64,000 nt of DNA from Pseudomonas sp. ANT_J12 (GCF_008370045.1 NZ_VOBN01000005.1:124001-188000); one strand, 5' to 3'; shown: positions 21,885 through 30,861, counted from the stretch's first letter. Translations and numbers: made by a program. The notes: a model not told the origin generated them from the sequence alone.

Positions 21885-22554
21885 CGACGCGCAACCAGCG
21901 CTCCAGCAGCTTGAAGCCGCGCACCAGCACGTAAGCCATCACCAGATAGAACATGCCGGCGGCGAAGAAGATCTCCACCGGCAGGTAGGTCCGGGCAATG
22001 ATGGTGCGGGCCATGCCGGTCAGCTCCAGCAGGGTCACGGTGCTGGCCAGGGCGCTGGCTTTGAGCATCAGGATCACTTCGTTGCTGTAGGCCGGCAGGC
22101 CGATGCGCGCGGCACGGGGCAGGATGATGTAGAACAGCGCCTTGGGCTTGGACATGCCCAGCGCCCGCGCTGCTTCGATTTCGCCCGGCGGAATCGCCTG
22201 GATCGCGCCGCGCAGGATCTCGGCGATATAGGCCGCCGTGTGCAAGGTCATGGTCGCCGTGGCGCACCAGAACGGATCGCGCAGGTACGGCCACATCGAG
22301 CTGTTACGCACCGCATCAAACTGCGCCAGGCCGTAGTAGACGAGGAACAGTTGCACCAGCAACGGCGTGCCACGGAAAAAGAAGATGTACGCGTAGGGCA
22401 ATGACCGCACGTACCAGCGCCGCGACGAGCGTGCGATGCCCAGCGGGATTGCCAGCAGCAATCCGGCGATCACGGCGATGGCCACCAGTTCCAGGGTCAG
22501 CGTCGCGCCTTGGGCCAGTTTCGGCAGCCACTTGATGATGACTTCCCAGTTCAT
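21865..22554 (-). CDS. Basic amino acid ABC transporter permease (ArtM/HisM-like)
   Basis: Inner-membrane permease of 229 residues of the polar amino acid importer family. The N-terminal region MNWEVIIKWLPKLAQGATLTLEL and the EAA loop (GEIEAARALGMSKPKALFYIILPRAAR) that contacts the ATPase are present, with about five hydrophobic spans. The ATG overlaps the stop of the partner permease gene by 4 bases. Order on this strand is ATPase, binding protein, permease, permease. The order recalls the arginine operon artPJQM of P. putida, so arginine, ornithine or lysine is the likely substrate. Confidence 0.93.
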   Translation of the reverse strand: MNWEVIIKWLPKLAQGATLTLELVAIAVIAGLLLAIPLGIARSSRRWYVRSLPYAYIFFFRGTPLLVQLFLVYYGLAQFDAVRNSSMWPYLRDPFWCATATMTLHTAAYIAEILRGAIQAIPPGEIEAARALGMSKPKALFYIILPRAARIGLPAYSNEVILMLKASALASTVTLLELTGMARTIIARTYLPVEIFFAAGMFYLVMAYVLVRGFKLLERWLRVDACQGR

Positions 22555-23246
22555 TGGGTGCTCCTCGCGAAGCCGCGAGCGGCGCGTCGTTCCAGGAAGT
22601 ACATGCCGGTCATGGCCAGAATGGTCAGGCCCAGGTACATAAAGGCAGCGACCATAAAGAAGGTGAACGGCTGCTTGGACACGGTCACGCCGATTTGCGC
22701 ATGACGCATGATTTCTTCCAGGCCGATCACCGACACCAGCGCAGTGTCTTTCATCAGGATCATGAACAGGTTGCCCAGGCCTGGTAGGGCGATGCGCCAC
22801 ATCTGCGGCATGATCAATCGGGTGAAGATGCGGAATTTCGACATGCCCAAGGCCACGCCGGCTTCACGATGACCCTTTGGGATCGCCAGGATGGCGCCGC
22901 GAAACACTTCCGTGGCGTAGGCGCCGAAGCACAGGCCCAGCGCAATTACACCAGCGGCGAAGGCATTGAGGGCGAGGTCGGGATTGCCGAAAAACTCGCC
23001 CAAGGCACGCATCAGATTGACGGTGCCGAAGTAGATCAACAGCACCCAGAGCAATTCCGGGATGCCGCGAACCAGCGTCGAATAAGTGCCGCCCAGCCAT
23101 TGCAGCGGCTTGTGCGGGGATGTCTTGGCCAAGGCGCCGAGCAGACCGAGCACCAGCCCCAGGCACAGCGCCGAGAGTGCCAGTTTCACAGTCATCAGCG
23201 CACCAGCGGCGAGCGCCGGGCCGAATCCGTAGAGGTCGATAATCAT
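22551..23246 (-). CDS. Basic amino acid ABC transporter permease (ArtQ/HisQ-like)
   Basis: Second permease of the transporter, 231 residues. It has the N-terminal MIIDLYGFGPALAAGALMTVKLAL, the RGIPELLWVLLIYFG motif and the EAA loop GHREAGVALGMSKFRIFTRLIMP. ATG 23246 starts this conserved N-terminus; a longer in-frame start at 23279 is not needed. Forms a heterodimeric channel with the neighbouring permease. It overlaps that gene by 4 bases. Confidence 0.93.
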   Translation of the reverse strand: MIIDLYGFGPALAAGALMTVKLALSALCLGLVLGLLGALAKTSPHKPLQWLGGTYSTLVRGIPELLWVLLIYFGTVNLMRALGEFFGNPDLALNAFAAGVIALGLCFGAYATEVFRGAILAIPKGHREAGVALGMSKFRIFTRLIMPQMWRIALPGLGNLFMILMKDTALVSVIGLEEIMRHAQIGVTVSKQPFTFFMVAAFMYLGLTILAMTGMYFLERRAARGFARSTQ

Positions 23247-23323
23247 GGGTTTCTTTTCAATCGCGGCAGGCAATGCCAAGGACTGGCGCCGTCAGCGAAC
23301 GGCGCCGGCCAGGCAGGTCAGAA

Positions 23324-24070
23324 TCAATAGATGCTGAACGGGAAGTACTTGTCGTTGATCTTCTTGTAGGTGCCGTCTTCGACGATTTCTTTCAAGGCCA
23401 GGTTCAGCTTCGCGCGCAGGGTGTCGCCTTTACGTACAGCGATACCGATCTTGTCGCTTTCTTCCACCGGGTCGCCCTTGAATTCATAAGAACGACCGGC
23501 TTCGCTTTTCAGCCACTCGTAGTTGACGTACTTGTCCGCCAGGATGCCGTCCAGACGACCGGAAGTCAGGTCGAGGTAGGCGTTTTCCTGGGTGTCGTAG
23601 AGTTTGACGTCAACGCCTGGCATGTTGTCTTCCATCCAGGTGCCGGCGAGGGTCGCACGTTGCGCGCCGATCACTTTGCCTTGCAGGGAAGCCTTGTCGG
23701 TTTTGAAATCGACGTCTTTCTTGGCGATGAATTGCAGCTTGTTGGAGTAGTACGGGTCGGTGAAGTCCACCGCTTGCTTGCGCTCGTCGGTGATCGACAT
23801 CGAGGAGATCAGGAAGTCGAACTTCTTGGCGTTCAGGGCCGGGATGATGCCGTCCCAGTCGGACGTGACGACGGTGCAGTCGACTTTCATCTTGGCGCAC
23901 AGGGCGTCGCCGATTTCTTTGTCGAAGCCGACGACATTGCCGCTGGCATCTTTATTGTTGAACGGCGGGTAGGCCGCTTCGATGCCCATCTTCAAGGTCT
24001 CGGCCATGGCACCGGCGCTGAAGGCCAGGGTGACGGCGGCTGCCAGGAAGATCTTTTTGAAGTTCTGCAT
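23324..24070 (-). CDS. Basic amino acid ABC transporter substrate-binding protein
   Basis: Periplasmic binding protein of 248 residues. It has a signal peptide (MQNFKKIFLAAAVTLAFSA, cleavage after AMA near 23) and the solute-binding family 3 pattern: MGIEAAYPPFNNKDASG, VGFDKEIGDALC, SDWDGIIPAL, ISSMSITDERKQAVDFTDPYY. These closely resemble lysine/arginine/ornithine- and histidine-binding proteins. GGAG lies 7 bases before the ATG, and the ATPase gene ends 13 bases upstream. It delivers the amino acid to the permease pair. Confidence 0.94.
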   Translation of the reverse strand: MQNFKKIFLAAAVTLAFSAGAMAETLKMGIEAAYPPFNNKDASGNVVGFDKEIGDALCAKMKVDCTVVTSDWDGIIPALNAKKFDFLISSMSITDERKQAVDFTDPYYSNKLQFIAKKDVDFKTDKASLQGKVIGAQRATLAGTWMEDNMPGVDVKLYDTQENAYLDLTSGRLDGILADKYVNYEWLKSEAGRSYEFKGDPVEESDKIGIAVRKGDTLRAKLNLALKEIVEDGTYKKINDKYFPFSIY

Positions 24071-24083
24071 GCGGGTAGCTCCG

Positions 24084-24857
24084 TTAGCGGTTGCTGGACA
24101 TGAATTGTTTGCAGCGTGCCGAAAGCGGGTTGTCGAACACCTGCTGTGGCGATCCTTGTTCTTCTACCAGGCCCTGGTGGAGGAACACCACTTCGCTGGA
24201 GACCTGACGGGCAAAGCCCATTTCGTGGGTCACGAGCAACATAGTGCGGCCTTCTTCGGCCAGGGCGCGGATGACATTAAGTACTTCCTGGACCATTTCC
24301 GGGTCAAGGGCTGAGGTCGGCTCGTCGAACAGGATCACCTTGGGCTGCATCGCCAGCGTGCGGGCAATCGCCGCCCGTTGCTGCTGGCCACCGGACAATT
24401 GCGCCGGGTAGGCGTGGCGCTTGTCGGCGATGCCGACCTTGGCCAGCAAGGCTTCCGCGACTTCGATGGCTTCGGCTTTACTCTGGCCGAGCACCCGGCG
24501 CGGGGCTTCGATGATGTTGTCGAGCACGCTCATGTGCGGCCACAGATTAAAGTTTTGAAACACAAAACCGATCTCGCTGCGCAGGCGATTGATCTGTTTG
24601 CCATCGGCGGCAACCAGTTCGCCGTTTTTCGCGGCCTTGAGCTTGAGTTCTTCGCCGGCCACCAGGATCTGGCCCTGGTGCGGGTTTTCCAGCAGGTTGA
24701 TGCAACGCAGGAACGTGGACTTGCCGGAACCGGAGGAACCCAGGATCGAGATCACATCGCCGTCGCGGGCGGTCAGCGAGATGCCTTTGAGCACCTCAAG
24801 CTTTCCGTAGCGTTTGTGCAAGTTGCGGATTTCAAGCGCGGGCGTGGCCTCAGCCAT
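24084..24857 (-). CDS. Basic amino acid ABC transporter ATP-binding protein
   Basis: ATPase subunit of 257 residues. Walker A GSSGSGKS is at 40-47, signature LSGGQQQRAAIAR in the middle, Walker B VILFDEPTSALDPE and the switch His in LLVTHEMGFA. These are typical of PAAT-family importers such as HisP and ArtP. AGGA lies 6 bases before the ATG. It is the first gene of the transporter operon, so the promoter must lie in 24858-25290, divergent from gabP. Confidence 0.95.
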   Translation of the reverse strand: MAEATPALEIRNLHKRYGKLEVLKGISLTARDGDVISILGSSGSGKSTFLRCINLLENPHQGQILVAGEELKLKAAKNGELVAADGKQINRLRSEIGFVFQNFNLWPHMSVLDNIIEAPRRVLGQSKAEAIEVAEALLAKVGIADKRHAYPAQLSGGQQQRAAIARTLAMQPKVILFDEPTSALDPEMVQEVLNVIRALAEEGRTMLLVTHEMGFARQVSSEVVFLHQGLVEEQGSPQQVFDNPLSARCKQFMSSNR

Positions 24858-25408
24858 GTGCGTTCCTCATAGTGTTTCGCTCCTGCTGTTGGCGGCCTTC
24901 CTGGCGAGGCGGCCAAGCTAGCATAGCGTTCGAATGGCAGCCAACAGCGCTGCGGGCGGTAAACGGATGGTGTGTGGCAGGTTGTCGCATCGGTACAGCC
25001 GTGTGTCGCGCTGCTATCAACCGAACAGCCGTTTGAACCAGTCGGCCCGCGGGTGTTGCGTAAAAAAGGGCGCGATGTTGCCAGCTTTGACGGGGTGTTG
25101 GAAGCGCTAACCGGCCAAACGTTCCTGATCTGCACTTTTATTGTGCGTCCCACATTTTTTCAGTGTGTTTCTGGTGCGCTGATTCGTTCCTAATGTGGGT
25201 CGCTGGGTAACGCTCTGGCGAATTGCCATTAATCTCAATGACTTGCGATGACTGACCGGTCAAGCGGAGAGCCGCGGTTCTGGGGAGTCTGTAACATTTT
25301 GGCGCAATTATTGCGTGCAGAATAAGGAACGCCCCGTTGGATTCTTTTTACGAGAAAGAAATGCCAGACGCGGTGGACTGAATCGCTTTCCTTGCAAAGG
25401 TAGTTTCA
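24858..25408. other. Divergent promoter region between ABC transporter and gabP
   Basis: About 550 bases without a supported gene. It contains a clear sigma-54 promoter for gabP at 25300-25314 and presumably the transporter promoter. The middle part shows no other signal I can name. Confidence 0.6.
25300..25314 (+). promoter_or_regulatory. Sigma-54 promoter of gabP
   Basis: TGGCGC-AATTA-TTGC matches TGGCAC-N5-TTGC with the GG and GC exactly 12 bases apart. It places transcription start about 85 bases before the permease ATG, and suggests control by NtrC or another enhancer-binding protein. Confidence 0.72.
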
Positions 25409-26800
25409 ATGAGCAGCACCCAAAGCTCCAATGGCCTCGAACAGGGGCTCAAACCGCGTCATGTGACCATGTTGTCGATCGCCGGGGTTATCGGCGCCGG
25501 CCTGTTTGTTGGCTCGGGCCACGCTATCGCAGCGGCCGGCCCGGCCGTGCTGTTGGCTTACGCTGCCGCTGGTGCGCTGGTGGTCCTGGTCATGCGCATG
25601 CTCGGCGAAATGGCCGTGGCCTCGCCGGACACCGGCTCCTTCTCGACATACGCCGATCGCGCGATCGGTCACTGGGCCGGTTTCACCATCGGCTGGCTGT
25701 ACTGGTGGTTCTGGGTGTTGGTGATTCCGCTGGAGGCCAACGCCGCCGCGACCATCCTGCATGCCTGGTTCCCGAACGTGGCGATCTGGGCCTTCACCCT
25801 CGTGATCACGTTATTGCTGACGGTCACCAACCTGTTCAGCGTGAAGAACTACGGTGAGTTCGAATTCTGGTTCGCCCTGGTCAAAGTCATCGCGATCATC
25901 GGCTTCATCGGCCTCGGCATTCTGGCGATCTTCGGCTTCCTGCCGAACAGCCAGGTCAGCGGCGTTTCGCACCTGTTCGACACCCAAGGCTTCCTGCCAA
26001 ACGGCATGGGCGCTGTACTGGGCGCGATCCTGACCACCATGTTCTCCTTCATGGGCACCGAGATCGTCACCATCGCCGCCGCCGAATCGAAGAACCCGGG
26101 CCAGCAAATTTCCAAGGCCACCAACTCGGTGATCTGGCGGATCGGCTTGTTCTACCTCGTTTCGATCTTCATCGTTGTGGCCCTGGTGCCGTGGAACGAT
26201 CCAGTACTGGCCGCCGTCGGTTCCTACCAGACCGTGCTTGAACGCATGGGCATCCCGAACGCCAAGCTGATCGTCGACATCGTCGTATTGGTTGCCGTGA
26301 CCAGCTGCCTGAACTCGGCGCTGTACACCGCCTCGCGCATGATGTTCTCCCTGGGCAAACGCGGTGATGCACCGGCCGTTTCCCAACGCACCAACAAAAG
26401 CGGCACGCCCTACTGGGCCGTGATTCTGTCCACCGGTGCTGCGTTCGTTGCGGTATTCGCCAACTACGTGGCCCCGGCCGCTGTGTTCGAATTCCTGTTG
26501 GCCACTTCCGGTGCCATCGCGCTGCTGGTGTACCTGGTGATCGCCATTTCGCAATTGCGTATGCGCAAACAGCGCATGGCTCGCGGCGAAAAAATCGCCT
26601 TCAGCATGTGGCTGTTCCCGGGCCTGACCTACGCGGTGATCGTCTTCATCGTCGCGGCCCTGACCATCATGCTGTTCCAGGAAGCCCACCGCGTGGAAAT
26701 CCTCGCGACCGGGTTCCTGAGTTTGATGGTGGTCGCGGTCGGGTTGTTTGTGGCTCACCGTCGTCGCAATGAAAAGCTGATCGCAGCAGTCGCGCGCTGA
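25409..26800 (+). CDS. gabP: GABA permease-like amino acid transporter
   Basis: APC-superfamily amino acid/proton symporter of 463 residues with about 12 hydrophobic spans. The first span carries HVTMLSIAGVIGAGLFVGSG, the family signature, followed by EMAVASPDTGSFSTYA and GTEIVTIAAAES. The sequence is close to GabP, and a gabP-like gene next to the arginine transporter is what I recall from P. putida. Substrate assignment beyond the GABA/proline group is inference. AGG lies 9 bases before the ATG. Expression is likely nitrogen-controlled through the sigma-54 promoter at 25300. Confidence 0.88.
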   Translation: MSSTQSSNGLEQGLKPRHVTMLSIAGVIGAGLFVGSGHAIAAAGPAVLLAYAAAGALVVLVMRMLGEMAVASPDTGSFSTYADRAIGHWAGFTIGWLYWWFWVLVIPLEANAAATILHAWFPNVAIWAFTLVITLLLTVTNLFSVKNYGEFEFWFALVKVIAIIGFIGLGILAIFGFLPNSQVSGVSHLFDTQGFLPNGMGAVLGAILTTMFSFMGTEIVTIAAAESKNPGQQISKATNSVIWRIGLFYLVSIFIVVALVPWNDPVLAAVGSYQTVLERMGIPNAKLIVDIVVLVAVTSCLNSALYTASRMMFSLGKRGDAPAVSQRTNKSGTPYWAVILSTGAAFVAVFANYVAPAAVFEFLLATSGAIALLVYLVIAISQLRMRKQRMARGEKIAFSMWLFPGLTYAVIVFIVAALTIMLFQEAHRVEILATGFLSLMVVAVGLFVAHRRRNEKLIAAVAR

Positions 26801-27175
26801 GTGTTCTGACTCAAGCCAAGCGCTGTTGAAATACGGAAACGACCGCCATCAGACATGATCGCGGTCGTTTTTGTTTTCATTCAGGCGCTTGATTGGGTGG
26901 CGATCTGATGGACACAGTGGTGGCGAGATAGTAGCCTTCGCACCGAATGTGTATCTCGCTATTGCGAGATGCAATGGAGATTCAGGACACGGATTGTTCG
27001 ACGCCCCTAGCCTTCCTGGCTAAAGCCCCCGACCCTTTCATGCCTGCTCCCTCATCTGACGCGCGTCACAGATGCATTTGCGTGTGCCTGCCGATTAACA
27101 CGGCAGATCAGAATCAGAGCTGCATGGAGCTAGCCCCGCCATTCAGCCAATCATCGGGGCATCAAGGAGATAGGC
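26801..27175. other. Intergenic stretch between gabP and a small membrane protein gene
   Basis: Contains the gabP terminator and a small hairpin ATCTCGC-TATT-GCGAGAT at 26953-26970. It should hold the promoter of the next gene. No further feature is recognised. Confidence 0.5.
26837..26872 (+). terminator. Terminator after gabP
   Basis: AAACGACCGC / GCGGTCGTTT, with inner ATCA/TGAT pairing, followed by a T-rich tract, 36 bases after the stop codon. Confidence 0.88.
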
Positions 27176-27502
27176 ATGGCGTTTACATCGGTTGTGTTCA
27201 AAAACCCTCAAACCGGTGCCATGAAAGAAGCGCCAATCGGCTTTTCGTGGACCGTGTTTTTCTTTGGCTTTTTTCCGGCATTGTTCCGTGGCGACATCAA
27301 GTGGGCCGCGATCATGTTCGTAGTGGCCTGCTTTACCTTCAGCCTGAGCAATCTGGTGTTCATGTTCATCTACAACAAGCTGTACGTGCAGGACCTGATC
27401 GGTGCCGGCTTCAAAGCCCAATCCATCGCCAAAGGTGACCTGAGCTACGCCAGCTCCAAGATCGGCATTGAAATCCCGCGTCTGGAAGGTGTCGCTGCCT
27501 AA
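27176..27502 (+). CDS. Small membrane protein, DUF2628/HrgC-like
   Basis: Protein of 108 residues with two hydrophobic segments: GFSWTVFFFGFFPALFRGD (about 23-41) and AAIMFVVACFTFSLSNLVFMF (about 45-65). It ends in a soluble tail after YNKLYVQDLIGAGF. The FSWT..FFGFFPALFRGD pattern resembles the DUF2628/HrgC group as I remember it. AAGGAGA lies 6 bases before the ATG. It is flanked by its own promoter region and a strong terminator, so it is a single-gene unit. Function unknown. Confidence 0.8.
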   Translation: MAFTSVVFKNPQTGAMKEAPIGFSWTVFFFGFFPALFRGDIKWAAIMFVVACFTFSLSNLVFMFIYNKLYVQDLIGAGFKAQSIAKGDLSYASSKIGIEIPRLEGVAA

Positions 27503-27521
27503 GATTTGATCTTCGGCGGGC

Positions 27522-27565
27522 AAAAAAAACGGGCGCAATCAGCGATGATTGCGCCCGTTTTGTTT
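27522..27565. terminator. Terminator after small membrane protein gene
   Basis: A 15-base perfect stem (AAACGGGCGCAATCA and complement, 27527-27541 and 27546-27560) with a GCGA loop and flanking A- and T-runs; it can serve both strands. Confidence 0.92.
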
Positions 27566-27582
27566 GTCCGTAGTTCAGTTGA

Positions 27583-28053
27583 TCAGACGGACTCGTCCTT
27601 GGCCTCGGCGTCGTCCAGCGTCTGGCGATAGCTGTCCAGTGCCTTGCCGAAATCAGTGATGAACTGCGGATCGGTCAGCCAGGCCTGGGCGGTGTCGCGG
27701 TCCATGCCGTCGGCCCACATGCGGTAATCGATCAGCATGTCGGCAGCCAGGTGAGTGGCGGCCATGGCTTCGTTGTCGGCGTTTTCCATGTCCAGCAGTT
27801 CTGGATGGTCGCTGATGATCCCGGCGAGGTCCGACAGCAGGGCCAGCAGCATGTCGTTGCGGCCGATGGCTTCGGCGTCGCGCATTTTGCTGAACATTGC
27901 CAGGGTGTATTCCGGAATCGGCTCGCCGATTTCGCCCAGGTCATCATCCAGATCTTCGTCCAGCGCGGCGGGTTTACGGCCGTGGATGTTGATTTGCTTG
28001 GCTTTGATCTTGGCGCGTTTGGCGCGTTTCTGTTGCTTGTTCAGGGATGCCAT
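27583..28053 (-). CDS. Conserved hypothetical protein, paralogue of upstream gene (copy 2)
   Basis: Protein of 156 residues not assigned to a known family. It begins with a short Lys/Arg/Gln-rich segment (MASLNKQQKRAKRAKIKAK), then an acidic linker (LDEDLDDDLGEIGE) and a helical domain with LLALLSDLAGIISDHPELL and LIDYRMWADGMDRDTAQAWL. The upstream neighbour, 5 bases away, has the same start and the same overall layout, so the two are tandem paralogues. The basic head with an acidic body suggests nucleic acid or ribosome association, but that is speculation. Confidence 0.82.
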   Translation of the reverse strand: MASLNKQQKRAKRAKIKAKQINIHGRKPAALDEDLDDDLGEIGEPIPEYTLAMFSKMRDAEAIGRNDMLLALLSDLAGIISDHPELLDMENADNEAMAATHLAADMLIDYRMWADGMDRDTAQAWLTDPQFITDFGKALDSYRQTLDDAEAKDESV

Positions 28054-28058
28054 TTATT

Positions 28059-28475
28059 TCAGTTCGCTTTCGGTTGTGTTTGGGCCGCGATGGCGTCGGA
28101 CGCCGCCACGTAGTCAGCCTGGAAGGCTGGGGATTCGATCCACGCCAGGGCGGCGGCTTCGTCCACTTCGGCGGACCACTGGCGATACTCGATCAGTGCC
28201 GCGAGGATGAAGTCTGTCGCTGTTTCTTCGCCTTCCTGCTCCAGCACCAGTGCGAGCAGCGGGTGTTCAAGAAACGCCGCGCACATCGCTTGTTGGCTGA
28301 TCTTTTGCGCGTCGATCATTTCTTTGAACAGTTCGGTCAGGTCCACCGATTCGAAGTCGATGCGATCATCGTTCGGGTCCAGCTCGACGGGGGCGGCGGC
28401 CCGTTGGGTGCGGTTCTGCTTGGCCTTGGCTTTGGCACGGGTGGCGCGTTTTTGCTGCTTGTCGGCGGAGGCCAT
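28059..28475 (-). CDS. Conserved hypothetical protein, tandem paralogue (copy 1)
   Basis: Protein of 138 residues. N-terminus MASADKQQKRATRAKAKAK matches the downstream gene's start, and the domain end LAALIEYRQWSAEVDEAAALAWIESPAFQADY parallels that gene's LIDYRMWADGMDRDTAQAWLTDPQFITDF. The two genes are 5 bases apart on the same strand and probably cotranscribed. Divergence between them is high outside these anchors, so the duplication is old. No catalytic motif is visible. Confidence 0.82.
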   Translation of the reverse strand: MASADKQQKRATRAKAKAKQNRTQRAAAPVELDPNDDRIDFESVDLTELFKEMIDAQKISQQAMCAAFLEHPLLALVLEQEGEETATDFILAALIEYRQWSAEVDEAAALAWIESPAFQADYVAASDAIAAQTQPKAN

Positions 28476-28512
28476 GGGCGTCGTTCCGTATTTCGTTGAG
28501 AGGGCAGGTCAC

Positions 28513-29475
28513 TCAGCCGCGTGGCACTCGCCGCCCGGGGGTATCGGGGGCCAGTTCGCCGTTTTGCAGCCAGGACAATGCAATGGGCCATAGTGTGGCT
28601 TGGTATGGGCTACGAAAAAAGGCGAAATGTCCGACTTCTTCTTCGCCGATGTCTTTCGGCTCGATTCGCAGATGGGTGGTCGTGCCGTCGGTGAGGTAGT
28701 CGAGCAGGCGCTCGATCGCCGGGACGGTGCCGTAAGGATCGTCGCTGATGCTGATCGCCAGGGTTTTCGCCGTGACATTGGCGAACGGTAACCGTCCGTG
28801 CTTTGCGTGGATCACACGGCCGCTGGGGCGCGTCTCGTAGCGCGAGGTGGGCGTGCTCCAGTCGCGCACGACGCCGGCGGGCGTGTCTTCCAGCCAGCCG
28901 AGGCGTTTGCCGGGGAAGTAGCCGCAGATCATCGTCACCAACGGCATCACCAAGTGCCACTTGCCGAACATCCGCCAACGATGAGCGGGCGCATAGTCAC
29001 GCCAGTAGGCGAACTGCGCGCCGACGGTCACCAGATGCCGGATCAAGTGCCCGGAAGCCCCAAGGCCCGCCGCACAGCCGCCGAAACTGTGGCCAACCAC
29101 GTCGATGGGTTGCCCGGGGAATTCACGCTGAGCACGCTTGAGCATCGCTTCAAAATCCAGCGCGCCCCAGTCGGACCACGTGGCGTCGAGGCCTTTCAAC
29201 GATGCCGGCCGTGATTCACCGATGCCGCGGTAATCGTAGGTGATGACGTCGAAGCCATTGGCAAACAGGTAATCGGCGAAACGCGAGTAATGGCGGCAAC
29301 GGACGGAGGTGGCGGCGTTGATGATCACGACCGGGCGCGTGCTGTCTGCATGGGCGTGGCGCCAGGTGAAGCCGCCGAGGAGGAAGCCGTCGGGGGCGGG
29401 TTCCTTGATGGGGGCACCGGGAGCAGATGGCGCCAACTCTGTTGGTGCCAGTGAGGACATGTCCTGCAAATTCAT
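28513..29475 (-). CDS. Alpha/beta-fold hydrolase
   Basis: Hydrolase of 320 residues. The nucleophile elbow is VVGHSFGGC, the oxyanion region is VIINAATSVRCRHYSRFADYL, and DYRGIGESRP follows. A late Asp (ISISDDPYGT) and His (EEVGHFAFF) complete a plausible catalytic triad. This resembles the lipase-like or YheT-type hydrolases of Pseudomonas; the substrate is unknown. ATG 29475 is preferred over a TTG at 29505. It lies 37 bases upstream of the tandem paralogue pair on the same strand and may share a transcript with them. Confidence 0.85.
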   Translation of the reverse strand: MNLQDMSSLAPTELAPSAPGAPIKEPAPDGFLLGGFTWRHAHADSTRPVVIINAATSVRCRHYSRFADYLFANGFDVITYDYRGIGESRPASLKGLDATWSDWGALDFEAMLKRAQREFPGQPIDVVGHSFGGCAAGLGASGHLIRHLVTVGAQFAYWRDYAPAHRWRMFGKWHLVMPLVTMICGYFPGKRLGWLEDTPAGVVRDWSTPTSRYETRPSGRVIHAKHGRLPFANVTAKTLAISISDDPYGTVPAIERLLDYLTDGTTTHLRIEPKDIGEEEVGHFAFFRSPYQATLWPIALSWLQNGELAPDTPGRRVPRG

Positions 29476-29541
29476 CGACTTCGAACCTTTGCGGGTAGCT
29501 GCCAACGATAGTCTTCACGCAGCCTGTGAACAATCCGTCAG

Positions 29542-30600
29542 CTAACATGTTTGCTGGTTGAGCAACCGCTCCTCAAGCGCCGCTCGTTCCCGATCCAACT
29601 CCGCTCGCAGTTCATCCTCGCTCGGCAGCACCAGTTTGTACTTACTGGCAAACAGTTGTTCGTTGCCCTGCAACACCGAGTAGCGCACCACCGACTCGTT
29701 TTTTTGCGCGCACAGAATGATGCCGACGGTCGGTCCGTCTTCAGCGTTGCGCTTGAGGTCGTCGTACATGCGCACATACATGTCCATTTGCCCGACGTCC
29801 TGATGGGTCAGTTCACCGCGCTTGAGATCGAAGATGACAAAGCATTTGAGCAGGTAGTTGTAGAACACCAGATCGATGTAGAAGTCTCGGCCTTCGGTGC
29901 TGATGCGTTGCTGGCGGGCGACAAAGGCGAAACCATTGCCCAGTTCCAGCAGGAAGCCCTGGAGTTGCTCGATGAGGGCTTGTTCGAGTTCGGTTTCCTG
30001 GACGAGCCCTGCATTGGGCAGGCCAAGAAACTCCAGCATCACGGGATCCCGGATGAATTCCCGGGGGCTCTCGGCCATCGCATGGATGTTGGTCGCGGCT
30101 TCCGTCATGACGGGCGCCTTGTCCCGACTCATCAACAGGCGCTCGTAGTACAAGGTATTGATCTGCCGTTCCAGGGCGCGACTTGACCAGTTCTGGTTGG
30201 CGGCTTCGTCCATGTACCACGTGCGTGCCTTGTCATTGTCGACGCGCAGCAGTCGGCGGTAATGGGTCCAGCTCAATTCGAGCCGCAGTGCGTCTCGAAT
30301 TGGAAACGCCTGATAAAACAGTCGCATTTTTCGCAAATTGGTCTCGTCAAACCCCTTGCCGAACTCCGCTGTCAAACTCTGCGCAAGCGTCAAAAGCAAC
30401 TGCTTGCCATATTCCGCCCGCCGGGCCCCCTGCTGCTCGAACTCAACAATATGTCGCCCAATCTGCCAGCAGGTTTGCACCTGAGCGGTATCGACCGCTC
30501 TCAACACTTTCTGGCGTGCCTGCCGGATCAGCTCCCCAAGGTCGCCAAGCAGTGAGGCGAGTTGTGGTTCTTGAGTGTTGTCGGGTTTGAGGTTGCTCAT
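29542..30600 (-). CDS. YhcG-type PD-(D/E)XK nuclease domain protein (DUF1016)
   Basis: Protein of 352 residues. The N-terminal DUF1016 domain (LGELIRQARQKVLRAVDTAQVQTCWQIGRHI, WTHYRRLLRVDN, ALERQINTLYYERLL) is followed by a nuclease-like domain. The latter carries DFYIDLVFYNYLLKCFVIFDLKRG, where Asp and D-x-K fit a PD-(D/E)XK site. These proteins are often found in defence islands or beside restriction-modification genes, but here it stands alone in a chromosomal stretch. GGA lies before the ATG. The nuclease core looks intact. Target unknown. Confidence 0.88.
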   Translation of the reverse strand: MSNLKPDNTQEPQLASLLGDLGELIRQARQKVLRAVDTAQVQTCWQIGRHIVEFEQQGARRAEYGKQLLLTLAQSLTAEFGKGFDETNLRKMRLFYQAFPIRDALRLELSWTHYRRLLRVDNDKARTWYMDEAANQNWSSRALERQINTLYYERLLMSRDKAPVMTEAATNIHAMAESPREFIRDPVMLEFLGLPNAGLVQETELEQALIEQLQGFLLELGNGFAFVARQQRISTEGRDFYIDLVFYNYLLKCFVIFDLKRGELTHQDVGQMDMYVRMYDDLKRNAEDGPTVGIILCAQKNESVVRYSVLQGNEQLFASKYKLVLPSEDELRAELDRERAALEERLLNQQTC

Positions 30601-30861
30601 GAAGTTTTCCGCCGCTGGATGAACAGGCGGAAAAGGATGCCAATGACGGACGGGTCAGCGATGCCGGGCGTTGCCGATAGATCGGAAGGAAATGCCGGAT
30701 TCGTTTTGCAGGATCATGCCGACGACACCCAGGAATTCGGAATACACCCTGTAGTCCCATTCGCAGTGATTCCAAGTGCCAATCAATCTAAAACTCGAGC
30801 ATCCCGCCAGAAATCTAAAAGAGGTAACGATTGGGTTCCGTGGAACCCGGGAGTCGCCATC

